Source: Pagrus major
Lineage: Eukaryota; Chordata; Actinopteri; Spariformes; Sparidae
Length of the DNA stretch: 64,000 nucleotides
Assembly (NCBI RefSeq): GCF_040436345.1
Contig: NC_133237.1
Location: 28,827,879 to 28,891,878, forward strand
Direction: 5' to 3'
The position numbers and the translations under genes were made by a program. Shown here in pieces: positions 13,245-23,336 of this stretch. Each line of letters begins with the position of its first letter. The first letter of the stretch is position 1. Below the pieces are notes generated by a model. The model worked only from the letters and a program-made list of their open reading frames with translations, was not told where the DNA came from and did not search any database.

Positions 13245-16200
13245 CACACTCACACACACACATACATGGATCAAGTGGATTTTACAACTCTAACATTTGA
13301 ATTTGCTTCCTGTTTTTTTTCCCAGAATCCTCAGCAGCTCGTGATTCCCAGAGCTCATCTGGACATGAAAGACGGACACGGCTCCCAGTGGAGGCCGCAG
13401 GAGGTAATCAATCAATCATTTACCGATCAGTCACTTTCAGTGAGTCAGACCTAATTCATCAATAATTAATTCATTTATTGCTCCACCTTCCACAGTTGCC
13501 CCAAAGGCTGATGGGAAATGGAGTTTCCGAGGAGGTGTCGACGGTGCAGATCAGGAACTGGAGACACAGCGTGGCCGAAGACGTGAGTGGAACCCACAGA
13601 ACAAACACAGGATGAGTTGTCACTTAGAACCACCTGCAGAAACAGAAGGACACGTTCAGGTAACGTCTCTCAGGACAGACAAACTCTGCTGTTTGTTCCA
13701 GACGTTCTCGCCGAGCCACAGGAGGAACGTCTCTGACTTCACTGACGTGTCCAACAGAAGACAGTCCCCTGACAGTCCACAGGTACACTCACCCCCGTCT
13801 CTCTGTCTCACACCTGTCTCACCCTGTCTCACACCTGTCTCACCCTGTCTCACCCCTGTCTCACCCTGTCTCACCCCTGTCTCTCTGTCTCACACCTGTC
13901 TCACCCCTGTCTCACCCTGTCTCACCCCTGTCTCTCTGTCTCACACCTGTCTCACCCCTGTCTCTCTGTCTCACCCTGTCTCTCTGTCTCACCCTGTCTC
14001 ACACCTGTCTCTCTGTCTCACACCTGTCTCACCCTGTCTCACCCTGTCTCTGTCTCACCCCTGTCTCACCCTGTCTCACACCTGTCTCACCCTGTCTCTC
14101 TGTCTCACCCCTGTCTCACCCTGTCTCACACCTGTCTCACCCTGTCTCACCCCTGTCTCTCTGTCTCACACCTGTCTCACCCTGTCTCACCCCTGTCTCT
14201 CTGTCTCACCCTGTCTCTCTGTCTCACCTCTGTCTCACCCTGTCTCTCTGTCTCACCCTGTCTCACCCCTGTCTCTCTGTCTCACCCTGTCTCTCTGTCT
14301 CACCTCTGTCTCACCCTGTCTCTCTGTCTCACCCCTGTCTCACACCTGTCTCACCCTGTCTCACACCTGTCTCTCTGTCTCACCCCTGTCTCACCCCTGC
14401 CTCGCCCCTGTCTCTCTGTCTCACCCGTCTCTTTGTCTCACCCCTGTCTCTCTGTCTCACCCGTCTCTTTGTCTCACCCCTGTCTCACCCCTGTCTCTGT
14501 GTCTCACCCCTGTCTCTCTGTCTCACCCCTGTCTCTCTGTCTCACCCCTGTCTCTTTGTCTCACCCCTGTCTCTGTGTCTCACCCCTGTCTCTCTGTCTC
14601 ACCCCTGTCTCACCCCTGTCTCTGTGTCTCACCCCTGTCTCACCCCTGTCTGTGTCTCACCCCTGTCTCTCTGTCTCACCCCTGTCTCACCCCTGTCTCA
14701 CCCCTGTCTCTTTGTCTCACCCCTGTCTCACCCCTGTCTCTCTGTCTCACCCCTGTCTCACCCCTGTCTCTGTGTCTCACCCCTGTCTCTTTGTCTCACC
14801 CCTGTCTCTCTGTCTCACCCTTGTCTCTCTGTCTCACCCCTGTCTCTGTGTCTCACCCCTGTCTCACCCCTGTCTCTTTGTCTCACCCCTGTCTCACCCC
14901 TGTCTCTGTGTCTCACCCCTGTCTCACCCCTGTCTCTTTGTCTCACCCCTGTCTCTCTGTCTCACCCCTGTCTCTTTGTCTCACCCCTGTCTCTCTCTCA
15001 CCCTTGTCTCTCTGTCTCACCCCTGTCCCACCCCTGTCTCTCTGTCTCACCCTTGTCTCACCCTTGTCTCTGTGTCTCACCCCTGTCTCTGTGTCTCACC
15101 CCTGTCTCTCTGTCTCACCCCTGTCTCACCCCTGTCTCTTTGTCTCACCCCTGTCTCACCCCTGTCTCTGTGTCTCACCCCTGTCTCACCCCTGTCTCTC
15201 TGTCTCACCCCTGTCTCTTTGTCTCACCCCTGTCTCTCTGTCTCACCCTTGTCTCTCTGTCTCACCCCTGTCTCACCCTTGTCTCTGTGTCTCACCCCTG
15301 TCTCACCCTTGTCTCTGTGTCTCACCCCTGTCTCTCTGTCTCACCCCTGTCTCTGTGTCTCACCCCTGTCTCTCTGTCTCACCCCTGTCTCACCCCTGTC
15401 TCTTTGTCTCACCCCTGTCTCACCCCTGTCTCACCCCTGTCTCTGTGTCTCACCCCTGTCTCTGTGTCTCACCCCTGTCTCACCCCTGTCTCTTTGTCTC
15501 ACCCCTGTCTCTCTGTCTCACCCTTGTCTCTCTGTCTCACCCCTGTCTCACCCCTGTCTCTGTGTCTCACCCCTGTCTCACCCCTGTCTCTCTGTCTCAC
15601 CCCTGTCTCACCCCTGTCTCTGTGTCTCACCCCTGTCTCACCCGTCTCTGTGTCTCACCCCTGCCTCACCCCTGTCTCTGTGTCTCACCCCTGCCTCACC
15701 CCTGTCTCTGTGTCTCACCCCTGTCTCACCCGTCTCTCGGTCTCAGTCCGTTTCACCTCATTCATTCATCCTGTTCTCCTCATCAAGCTCTCTGACAGGA
15801 TCAGACTGAAGAGGAACCTGTCCGACCGGAGCACAGGCTCCTCCCACCAGCAGCACGTAGGTCCCGGCCCCTGATTGGCTGCTGGGTGTCTGTTGGGTTG
15901 TCTGTCACAGATCAGAACTGGGTCAGGTCTCTGGTGGTTGTCGTCTGTTACAGCCGCTCAGTTTTTACAACCTTTAGTTCTTACACAGAGAATCAAACTA
16001 ACATTATACTTTCTCAAACACTAACTGGTCATGTGGGGGAACCTTCAGACGGGCGGCGCCCCCTGCTGTCTGCCATCAGTATGACGGCTGCAGGCTCACC
16101 TGGATGAATCAGAACAGCCTTAAAGGACGCCGTCCAACACTTTGACGCAGATCATGTGAGGTCCAGATGTGGCCGTAATGAATACTGTGGCCTGTAGGAG

Positions 16201-17666
16201 GCGCTGACAGGACCAGAGAGTTGCCCCATGTGTCTCCACTAACCATTCGTTCATGATGAGTACTAACATGACTGAAGCTCTGCTCAGGTTCTGGTGGTGG
16301 TGCTGTTGATGGTCCTGCTGGTGGTTCTGGTGGTGGTCCTGTTGATGGTCCTGCTGGTAGTTCTGGTGGTGGTCCATTCAGTGGTCCTGCTGGTGGTTCT
16401 AGTGGAGGTCCTGTTGATGGTCCTGCTGGTGGTTCTGGTGGTTCTGATGATGATGCTGAGGATCTAACTGCTCTGTGTGGATAATAATAACATGTTTATG
16501 TTTATTTGTTAAGAACTGAGTTCTGTTCGCTTCCTGTGAGTGGATGACGAGGGACTTGTCACAGATATTGATTGGTGTTAACAGAACCAACAGTGCTGGA
16601 TGTGTATTCAGCTCTGAACTTTTTCCTTGGCTGAGACCTTCCCGTCTCTCTCGGTTCTCTTCACAAGCCTGTGGACGACATGTTGAAGTTGTTTACTGCT
16701 GCTGGGCCGTGGATTTCTCTGTGATGGACTGGGATCAGATTTTCTGGAGCAGTCCAAATGATGTAACTTCATGTCTCGTCTCGGTGCTTCTCTCCGCTCC
16801 GCTAACAGAGAGCAACAGCAGCTAACGTTAGTTTCACAGAGAACCTTTAAGAATAACATTGTTGGGCTGATGCCGGCGTGTCGGTGAGATATGGTACAAC
16901 ATGAATTGTAGCACTTTTAGGGAACAAAAGACACAAACTGGATCAGAATAAAACTGATCAAACTAAAGTTGGTTCACGCTCCAGCTTGTAAGACTTCCCA
17001 ACTTGTCAAAGACGCTTTGGGATGGACCCGACCTGCAATCCTGAAGCGTCAGTATCTGAGTCGGAATGAGGCTCAAAAATCAACTTTCTTACAAACTGGA
17101 CCTTTAAACGAGATCAGATCAAACATTCAGAGGTCTGTTTGAAAGACGACTCAGTCAGACGTCCTTCACTGCAGTGAGTCCTTGGGAAAGTTTAGAGGTC
17201 CTTGAGAAGCATCAAGGAGAAGTTCTAGAGATCCAGTGGTTCTTGAGAAGTACAGTATATGTTGGTTTTAGAGGACGAGCTTCTAGAAGTGGTTGAGGAG
17301 ATCCAACAGGGTTTCTGTCGTCTCTGTTTCTTGTTCTTGTGTTTAAGGAAATTCTCTGAGACCTGGAGGAGTTTAAGGTGTCCTTGAGAAGGTATTCTGG
17401 ATCTTTGCCGAGATTTCTCTGAGGACAATCTCAGGGTCCATGAGAAGTTTTTAGAGGAACAGCGAGTGGTCCTTGAGGAGGTTTTGTTTGTCCTTAGGTG
17501 GCACACGGGGTAATTGTGCAGGTTGAAAGGGTCTGTGATGGTCTCCAGGTCCTTGTGGATCTTTGAGTTGTCTTTAAAGAGGTTCATGGGCCTCAACGGA
17601 CTCCTGGTGATGTTCCAAAGGTTCTCAAGACTGATAATTCACTGAGACAAAAGTGTTTGAGCTGCA

Positions 17667-17722
<56 letters not shown>

Positions 17723-17788
17723 ACTCCCATGTTTTCACAGGACTCACATTTCAAAGCTGACCTGCAGCTTTGAAGAAACCTGAGAACT

Positions 17789-17848
<60 letters not shown>

Positions 17849-18732
17849 GCCATCTGCTGGAGAAAGCAGGAATCATCAATAAAACCAAAGTAGTTGATGG
17901 CGGCAAAAAGATCAGGTGAGTTTGTGGGTCTGTAGATTTTAAAGCTGCAGAACGATTTCATAGAAGAAGAAACTGTCACTGTTTTTTCTTTCTTTTAGTT
18001 TTCTCGTCATTAACACAAGTTAGTGTCTGTTTGTGTTGTTGTTGCTGACAGGAAGAACTGGAGTCAGTCTTGGACCGTCCTCCACGGGGGGATCCTCACC
18101 TTCCACAAGGACCCCAAATCTGCTCCCACTGGGAACGCTGTAAGAACCAGTGACACATACTGGAGCTGTGACTGGGTTTTAACACCGCTCATTATATTAA
18201 TAACACTGAGCTGATTAATTATCACAATAAGTCAACAGATAATTCAACATAAAACATCAAATGTGAAAAAACTCCGATGATTAGATCCTCAGAATTATGA
18301 AACTGCCAAAATCAAATTTTAATAAATAAATAAATAAATGCCACAGTTAATAAATTATAAGCCATTAAATGTATAATGATTTTTCTTTTCATTTAATTTA
18401 TTATTATGTTTTATTTTTATTTATTTAAATGTTTATTTCTGTATTTTATTTTTGTCAATAAACACAGAAGCAAATATAAACAGAAATATTTATTAATACA
18501 TTAATTCATGTTTGTTTTTAGTTTTATTTTTGGTGAATTTAATAAAATTGTTTTTTTATTTACGTTGGATTTTCGCAGTTGCAGTCCTCCAAATACTGTT
18601 TATCACCATCACTGTTTCATCTGACTCATCATGAAATACATTCATTTAAAAATATGATACTTTGGCTCTGATGCAGCATCTGTAAAGTAACTAGTAACTT
18701 AAGTTATCAGATAAATGTAGTGGAGTAAAAAG

Positions 18733-18780
<48 letters not shown>

Positions 18781-19088
18781 CTTCCTGTCCTTCAGAGTAA
18801 GACGTCTCAGATCGTTCCAGAGTACACGGTGGAGCTTAGAGGAGCCTCGTTGGGCTGGGCCGCCAAAGACAAGTCGTCCAAGAAGAACGTTCTCGAGGTA
18901 CGCTACCTGTTGCCATGGTTACAGTCTGATGTCATCGTGTGTGGCGTGTGCAACATGGCGTGTTTGTGTTTGTGTGCAGCTAAAGACTCGTCAGGGCTGT
19001 GAGTATCTGATGCAGTATGACACCGAGAGCATCATCACTGATTGGCTGAAAGTGATCCAGGACACCATCAGACAGCTGGTAACACGCA

Positions 19089-19125
<37 letters not shown>

Positions 19126-22100
19126 AGATAGTAAGAACCAGTTGAACTGAGTCTGAGTGTTTCAGGAGCTGGATCATCTGTCAGAGGACGAGGACGAAGC
19201 TGCTTCAGACAAAGAGGACAAAGACAGGAAGAGGACATGTGAGTCTACAATCACTGTAACACTTTCCATTCATCTCCACTGAGCAAACTCAGTTTGCAGA
19301 GGAAGATGATGATGCTGCTGAAAGCTCCAGAACAAGCAGGAGAGCTGACCTTCAGCCCAAAAGTCCAATTTTAATAACCTCGTTACACAGAGGTGTTGGC
19401 TGGTTGGTTGGTTGGTTGGCTGGTTGGCTGGTTGGTTGGTTGGTTGGTTGGTTGGCTGGTTGGTTGGCTGGTTGGTTGGCTGGTTGGTTGGTTGGCTGGT
19501 TGGTTTGTTGGATGTTTGTTGGCTGGTTGGTTGGTTGGCTGGTTGGTTTGTTGGATGTTTGTTGGCTGGTTGGTTGGTTTGTTGGATGGTTTGTTGGCTG
19601 GTTGGTTTGTTGGATGGTTGGTTGGTTGGTTGGTTGGTTGGTTGGTTGGTTGGTTGGTTGGATGGTTGGTTGGTTGGTTGGTTGGATGGTTGGTTGGTTT
19701 GTTGGATGGTTGGTTGGTTTGTTGGATGGTTTGTTGGTTGGTTGGTTGGTTGGTTGGTTGGCTGGTTGGTTGGCTGGTTGGTTGTCTGGTTGGTTTGTTG
19801 GATGTTTGTTGGCTGGTTGGTTGGTTGGTTGGTTGGTTGGTTGGTTTGTTGGCTGGTTGGTTTGTTGGATGGTTGGTTGGTTTCTTGGATGGTTTGTTGG
19901 CTGGTTGGTTGGTTGGTTGGTTTGTTGGATGGTTTGTTGGCTGGTTCAGTTAATGGTCGGTCAGTCAGTTACACAGATAACACAGAAGCTACTGAACAGA
20001 CAAACCCGGATGGAGGATGGGTCTCTGCCCTGAATGTTTTTGTTAATTTCTCAGGGAGTAATTCGTGGATCTTGATGAAAAAATTCATGTGTATTTAGGT
20101 GGCTGGTATCTATGACCGAGTACAATCTGATGCAGATCCTGATAAGAACCCGGATCTAGTGGATTTAAATCTGTCTTATTTCATATTGAACTGGATTTGA
20201 TTAAATTAAAGGAGTCTGTTGGGCCTTGGTGAAGGTATGCACTCTACTGAGTGCCATTCTACTTCTATATGTTGTTGAATTGTGTTCCTACATTATCCCA
20301 AATGTTTCCAAGTGTTCAAACTCAGAGAAAGAGTTCTTGTAAATACCGTTTGTAAATGACGTGTTTCAACATTTCTGTTTCGTACCAGCTCTTTTGAAGT
20401 TCACGACTGACATGAATGAATTATGTTAAGCAGAAACACCTCCTCAGAGTGCAACAGTACTTCCTGTCATGCTCAGATGTTCTACTTCTTCTTCTCTGTT
20501 TCAGCGACCAGAGGTTCATCAGGAACAGCCGACTCCGAGCAGAGACGAGTTCGGACCAAACTGCGACGTTTCCTCCAGCGCAGGCCGACGCTGCAGAGCG
20601 TCAAAGAGAAAGGCTACATCAGAGGTGACCTGTCAGAGTCGGACTGAGTGATGTTAACACAGAGTGTTACAGTCAAACTCAAGACGCCATGTTTTTATAT
20701 CCTTCACCTGTTCAGATAACGTGTTCGGCTGTCACCTGGACACACTGTGTCACAGAGAAAACAACACCATCCCCAAGTTTGTTGAGAAGTGCATCAGAGC
20801 GGTGGAGAGGAGAGGTAAACACACAACACACACACATTTAATACACACAAACATGCACAGCAGACTAACAGCTGAATGTGTGTGTTCAGGTCTGGATGTG
20901 GACGGGATCTACAGAGTGAGCGGAAACCTGGCCGTGATCCAGAAACTACGACACAAAGCTGATCATGGTAACAACCTGTCTGTCTCTCTGCCTGCCTGAT
21001 AAACAGACAGCAGGATTTATCTGTTTCAATCCGTTTTGTAAAATAAATTTGCTGTAATCACACTGTTGGCAGCTGATTAGTTCCTCTTGCTTGTGTCTTT
21101 GTCATCCCTGCAGAGGAGCAGCTGGACCTGGAGGACGGACAGTGGGAGGAGATCCATGTGATCACCGGAGCCCTCAAACTGTTCCTGCGGGAGCTTCCAG
21201 AGCCGCTGTTCCCCTTCAGCTGCTTCGACAAGTTCATCGCTGCCATCCGTCAGTACAAAAAGCCCACGTCACGTAACACATAAACCACAGCCATGAAAAA
21301 TTTGCCCTCATGGATACAAATATTTCCGTCTGAAAATTAAATTTAGACCAAAGGATCAATTCTGTCCAGTCAAACAGGAAAAAGATCATGCGACTGAACC
21401 TTGAGACGTTTTTTATTCACAATCTGAAATTTGTGTAAAGTTAATGAGAAACTGAGTAACAATATGAGATAAAATTCCACTTTTATGTTCAGAGGCAACA
21501 ACCAATGAGAGCCCAGTGAACTGTGCATTCATTAATCAGCTGTGGGGAGTCTTTCATTTTCATTACAGGTCATCCAGGTCATGGTAATTCTGAGTGCTGT
21601 GTCGTAGTCAACTGGACTTCAGTGACTACGACCAACGATCAGCGACAAACTTCACTCCCACACAGAGTTTAAAAGCCTGCAGCTCCTCTAGTTAGTTAGA
21701 ACTGAAGAAGCCTCTTGGATGAGACGGGAAACGTCTTCAAGAAACTGAAACAAATCCAGTTGACTACGATACAGCACCTAGAAGAAAAATACTTTGCACA
21801 TCTATTTCACAAGTCAGGAGTGCAGGAGAGGGCTGAGAGAAGGTCTAGTACAGAAACATCACAAATACATTTATTTTTGGCAGGTTAGAATGTGTGTGGG
21901 AGTTTGCGTGCAGTCAATTTAAAAGAAATGACAAGACTCGACCCGAGGACAGTCAGACATGATCCAAGATAAACATGGTTTAATTTTACAATGATGCTTG
22001 AAAAGTGAAGGTGTTCGTGTTTGTCCCCCTGCAGAAGTCCCAGACTACAGCCTGAGAGTCTCCTACATGAGGGACCTGGTTCGCTCTCTGCCTCTGCCCA

Positions 22101-23336
22101 ACCACGACACCATGGAGCTGCTCTTCAAACACCTGCGCAGGTGAGTTCACTCTGAGGCTAATTGCAGCCTGGACTAACACAAAAATCAGGGGAGTCGTTT
22201 CTACACTTACGAAGCGAGGGCTGGTAGTGAGCCAGAGGTGTGGAGTCACCTCCAAACACTAACAGCACAGAACGAGTTGACAGATTATCCTGAGGTGTTT
22301 TCTGACGGGTTAAGACTCACGTGTCAGATTTATGCCGCTTTATGTCTGAAAATAGATTCAATACATAAACTTCCATGTGTCCTTTACGTTGGCGTGGATG
22401 TTATGAATATATCCAGTCAGGAGCTCTTGACAACAACAAACATGGTGACGGTGGAGGAGGTTGTGATACTGTTCCTGTGGACAGAACTTGAACTGCTCCC
22501 TTTAATCCACATCCATAATCTGTCTGACGGCAGACAGAGAACTCGACTGCATCTAACCACGAGAGTAGATTAGTCTTCACACGTTCAGATCTGTTCTCAC
22601 AGAAATATGTTCACCCTGATCCGACACATGTGGGACGAGTTTTGTTTGGGAGTTGTCCCTCATTCAAATGAGCGGTACAAGTTCAGAGGGTGGTGGATGC
22701 TGTGCATATTATAAAGCTCATCAGGCAGATTGTGATCTGTGATTTTGGGCTAAATAAATAAAATTTGCCTTGACTTGAATCAGGATACTGAGAACACCTT
22801 ATTTTGAAAACTGGCCCAGCTACACCTGCACACCTGAGTGTCAGTGATCTACAGTATATCCAGTCTGTTTGATGGATTTAGGACACTTTGTATTTGTGCC
22901 ACCTGAGCCTGGAGGACATTTTAGTTAAACTAGGAGTGTGGTCACATAAACCTTTAGTCCCACAGCAAGACAGGATGTAAGGTCAAAGACAGTGTGGTCA
23001 TAACAGTGTAAACAGAAGGTGATAAACATGATGGTGAGACATTAAAATGTGAGTTCAGTTCATCTGAATAAGAACAAAGGATTCCTGACGACAGTGCTGC
23101 AGTTTGTAGTCTGATACTGTGACGATATTAATTCATGATCTTGAATTTCTCTGTCCAGAGTGGTCGAGCACAAGGACTCCAACAGGATGTCTGTTCAGAG
23201 CATCGCCATCGTCTTCGGCCCTACGTTGCTCCGCCCCCAGACCGAGTCAGCCAACATGACGATCCACATGGTGTTCCAGAGCCAGATAGTGGAGCTCATG
23301 CTCAACGAGTTCAACACCGTCTTCTCCCAGAGTTAG
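5162..23336 (+). CDS. arhgap27: Rho GTPase-activating protein 27 (SH3-WW-WW-PH-RhoGAP), 21 coding exons
   Basis: The product stimulates GTP hydrolysis by Rho-family GTPases (human ARHGAP27/CAMGAP1 acts on Rac1/Cdc42 and is linked to endocytosis). Coding exons, all with AG/GT borders and compatible phases: 5162-5192, 5484-6436, 11045-11266, 11894-12073, 12710-12874, 13043-13111, 13326-13403, 13496-13582, 13702-13782, 15788-15856 (acceptor uncertain), 17848-17915, 18052-18139, 18796-18897, 18980-19078, 19166-19238, 20505-20624, 20716-20814, 20890-20967, 21114-21248, 22035-22140, 23159-23336. Together they give 1,026 codons ending in TAG. Domains: SH3 about residues 14-72, a Pro-Val run about 88-112, WW about 401-431 and 466-495, PH about 648-762, RhoGAP about 829-1020 with the arginine finger in the IYRVSGN motif near residue 870. 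The PH segment is much closer to ARHGAP27 than to ARHGAP12 (for example [10 protein letters not shown] and KDKSS.KNVLEL), and ccdc103/abi3 as neighbours agree with human 17q21. Human ARHGAP27 has three WW domains; I find two. The family and name are established knowledge recalled without a search; the exons are read directly. Confidence 0.93.
5484..6436 (+). CDS. arhgap27: arhgap27 SH3 domain and proline-rich linker exon
   Basis: This 953-nt exon encodes an SH3 domain. The FQYEY start, the HWWQV tryptophan pair and the [11 protein letters not shown] end are the canonical ligand-pocket landmarks. A hexanucleotide-derived Pro-Val run follows (about 5738-5796), then a low-complexity Ser/Thr/Pro linker and an acidic stretch rich in Glu. 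Near the end, [12 protein letters not shown] matches a conserved ARHGAP27-type motif. The donor GTAAGA is at 6437 and the exon ends in phase 0. Confidence 0.92.
6829..7280. repeat. long (GT)n and (GA)n runs in arhgap27 intron 2
   Basis: A (GT)n of about 47 units spans 6829-6923. An imperfect (GA)n with (GT)n inserts spans 7084-7279. Confidence 0.95.
7497..7645. repeat. CTT/CTC polypyrimidine tract
   Basis: 150 bp of pure pyrimidine built from CTT and CTC triplets. The mirror-like purine/pyrimidine strand bias could allow triplex (H-DNA) structure. The open frames of poly-Leu or poly-Arg here are not genes. Confidence 0.95.
8060..8230 (+). promoter_or_regulatory. internal promoter-like cluster with donor, in arhgap27 intron 2
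   Basis: Within 110 bp there is a CCAAT box (AGCCAATCAG near 8063), a GGGGGCGTGG box, a TATATATATA run at about 8091-8100 and two further GGGGCGGGGC boxes. A possible exon follows that ends with ATTATGG|GTAAGT near 8226. The exon lies between the SH3 exon and the WW exons, so it could start a transcript lacking SH3. Its ATG frames do not join exon 3 in phase, so translation would have to begin downstream. Confidence 0.35.
8326..8742. repeat. 22-bp array, then (CTT)n and (AT)n
   Basis: TGCCTGTGTGTTGGTTGTGT-type units fill 8326-8478. A CTT tract and a 50-bp AT run lie at 8648-8741. Confidence 0.9.
8952..9005. repeat. (GT)n
   Basis: About 26 GT units in arhgap27 intron 2. Confidence 0.95.
9208..9318. 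repeat. 30-bp GC-rich tandem repeat, 3.6 copies
   Basis: The unit contains CACCGCGAGCAGAGACGCG. Because 30 is a multiple of three, both strands carry open repeat frames (the source of an 85-residue ORF). It lies deep in an intron with no coding context. Confidence 0.9.
9856..10783. repeat. 11-bp minisatellite, GGTGGATGTGA type
   Basis: More than 80 copies of GGTGGATGTGA, with ATGTAA and ATATAA variants. The 319-residue minus-strand open frame arises because the unit lacks stops and is not a gene. Confidence 0.97.
11012..11036. repeat. (CT)n polypyrimidine tract of arhgap27 exon 3 acceptor
   Basis: A pure CT run ends eight bases before the acceptor AG at 11043-11044 and forms its pyrimidine tract. 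Confidence 0.85.
11045..12874 (+). CDS. arhgap27: arhgap27 exons 3-5: linker and two WW domains
   Basis: Exons 11045-11266, 11894-12073 and 12710-12874 are all phase 0. The first carries an SPIYANI motif. WW1 is split across the intron: GWQ at the end of exon 3 and the [14 protein letters not shown] and TTWTDP landmarks in exon 4. WW2 lies in exon 5 ([26 protein letters not shown]). Both keep the two signature tryptophans and the aromatic strand, so they should bind proline-rich ligands. A Pro/Ser linker follows each. Confidence 0.9.
13043..15856 (+). CDS. arhgap27: arhgap27 exons 6-10: linker before the PH domain
   Basis: Five short phase-0 exons (13043-13111, 13326-13403, 13496-13582, 13702-13782, about 15788-15856) encode a polar linker with no recognised fold. 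Exon 6 begins PPLPEEDYP, a short conserved motif of this family. The third WW domain of mammals would be expected here, but no WW landmarks are present. The acceptor of the last exon is ambiguous: I use AG at 15786-15787 because it keeps phase 0, while AG at 15810-15811 also fits the frame. A 2-kb array fills the intron before it. Confidence 0.7.
13116..13264. repeat. (CA)n and (CTCA)n arrays directly after arhgap27 exon 6 donor
   Basis: The array begins about four bases after the donor GT at 13112-13113. Confidence 0.93.
13790..15750. repeat. 2-kb CTGTCTCACCC minisatellite directly after arhgap27 exon 9 donor
   Basis: Units of CTCACCCCTGTCT and CTCTGTGTCTCAC type fill the whole intron from within ten bases of the donor to just before exon 10. 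All three forward frames are open for hundreds of residues (the 727-residue ORF), so none is evidence of a gene. The strand is almost pure pyrimidine, apart from A in CAC and G in CTG. Confidence 0.97.
16287..16450. repeat. 36-bp tandem repeat, about 4.4 copies
   Basis: Units contain GGTCCTGCTGGTGGTTCTGG. They lie in the arhgap27 intron between exons 10 and 11. Confidence 0.9.
17669..17845. repeat. (CA)n and (TG)n runs before arhgap27 exon 11
   Basis: (CA)n at 17669-17721 and (TG)n at 17796-17843. The latter touches the acceptor CAG at 17845-17847. The two runs are complementary, so the transcript could form a hairpin next to the acceptor. Confidence 0.93.
17848..19078 (+). CDS. arhgap27: arhgap27 exons 11-14: PH domain
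   Basis: Exons 17848-17915, 18052-18139, 18796-18897 and 18980-19078 encode a pleckstrin-homology domain. It starts with [13 protein letters not shown], continues with [13 protein letters not shown] and LTFHKDPKS, and ends with a C-terminal helix containing the usual tryptophan ([12 protein letters not shown]). Such domains bind phosphoinositides and place the GAP at membranes. The acceptor of exon 11 is preceded directly by a (TG)n run. Confidence 0.92.
18640..18780. repeat. dispersed repeat fragment and (GAT)n
   Basis: TTTGGCTCTGATGCAGCATC and TAACTAGTAACTTAAG belong to the dispersed family seen at 31,500 and 57,640. A (GAT)15 run at 18736-18780 ends just before the exon 13 acceptor tract. 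Confidence 0.8.
19089..19122. repeat. (CA)n directly after arhgap27 exon 14 donor
   Basis: The CA run begins within about ten bases of the donor at 19079. Confidence 0.9.
19166..23336 (+). CDS. arhgap27: arhgap27 exons 15-21: acidic linker and RhoGAP domain
   Basis: After an Asp/Glu/Lys linker exon (19166-19238), exons 20505-20624, 20716-20814, 20890-20967, 21114-21248, 22035-22140 and 23159-23336 encode the RhoGAP domain. Landmarks are [17 protein letters not shown] just before it, [12 protein letters not shown] with the catalytic arginine, [22 protein letters not shown], and [10 protein letters not shown]. The stop is TAG at 23334-23336. Exon 19 has two possible donors, at 21249 and 21273, both phase 1 and 24 nt apart. 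The shorter version matches the family loop length. Confidence 0.93.
19393..19946. repeat. GGTTGGTT/GGCT array
   Basis: 550 bp of GGTT with GGCT, TGTT and GGAT variants in the intron after exon 15. The G-rich strand has many GG pairs. Trp-Leu-Val-Gly frames across it are spurious. Confidence 0.96.
21594..21777. mobile_element. MITE-like element with 23-bp inverted repeats
   Basis: GTGCTGTGTCGTAGTCAACT at 21594 is mirrored by AGTTGACTACGATACAGCAC ending at 21777 (23 bp, one mismatch). The 184-bp unit also contains AACTGAAGAAGCCTCTTGG and GAAACGTCTTCAAGAAACTG, phrases I recall as common in fish repeats. It sits in the arhgap27 intron after exon 19. Confidence 0.6.
22690..22785 (+). mobile_element. 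LINE 3-prime end fragment
   Basis: AATAAAATTTGCCTTGACTT at the end of an AT-rich stretch resembles the 3-prime tail of fish LINEs. No coding part remains. Confidence 0.4.

Noticed and set aside
13612-15874. 727-, 458- and 416-residue Ser/Leu/Pro/Val frames
   Set aside because: All three frames are open because the repeat has no stop codons. The region is the intron between arhgap27 exons 9 and 10.
19393-20098. Trp/Leu/Val/Gly frames resembling membrane segments
   Set aside because: A GGTT array; hydrophobicity is a by-product of the codons TGG, TTG and GTT.
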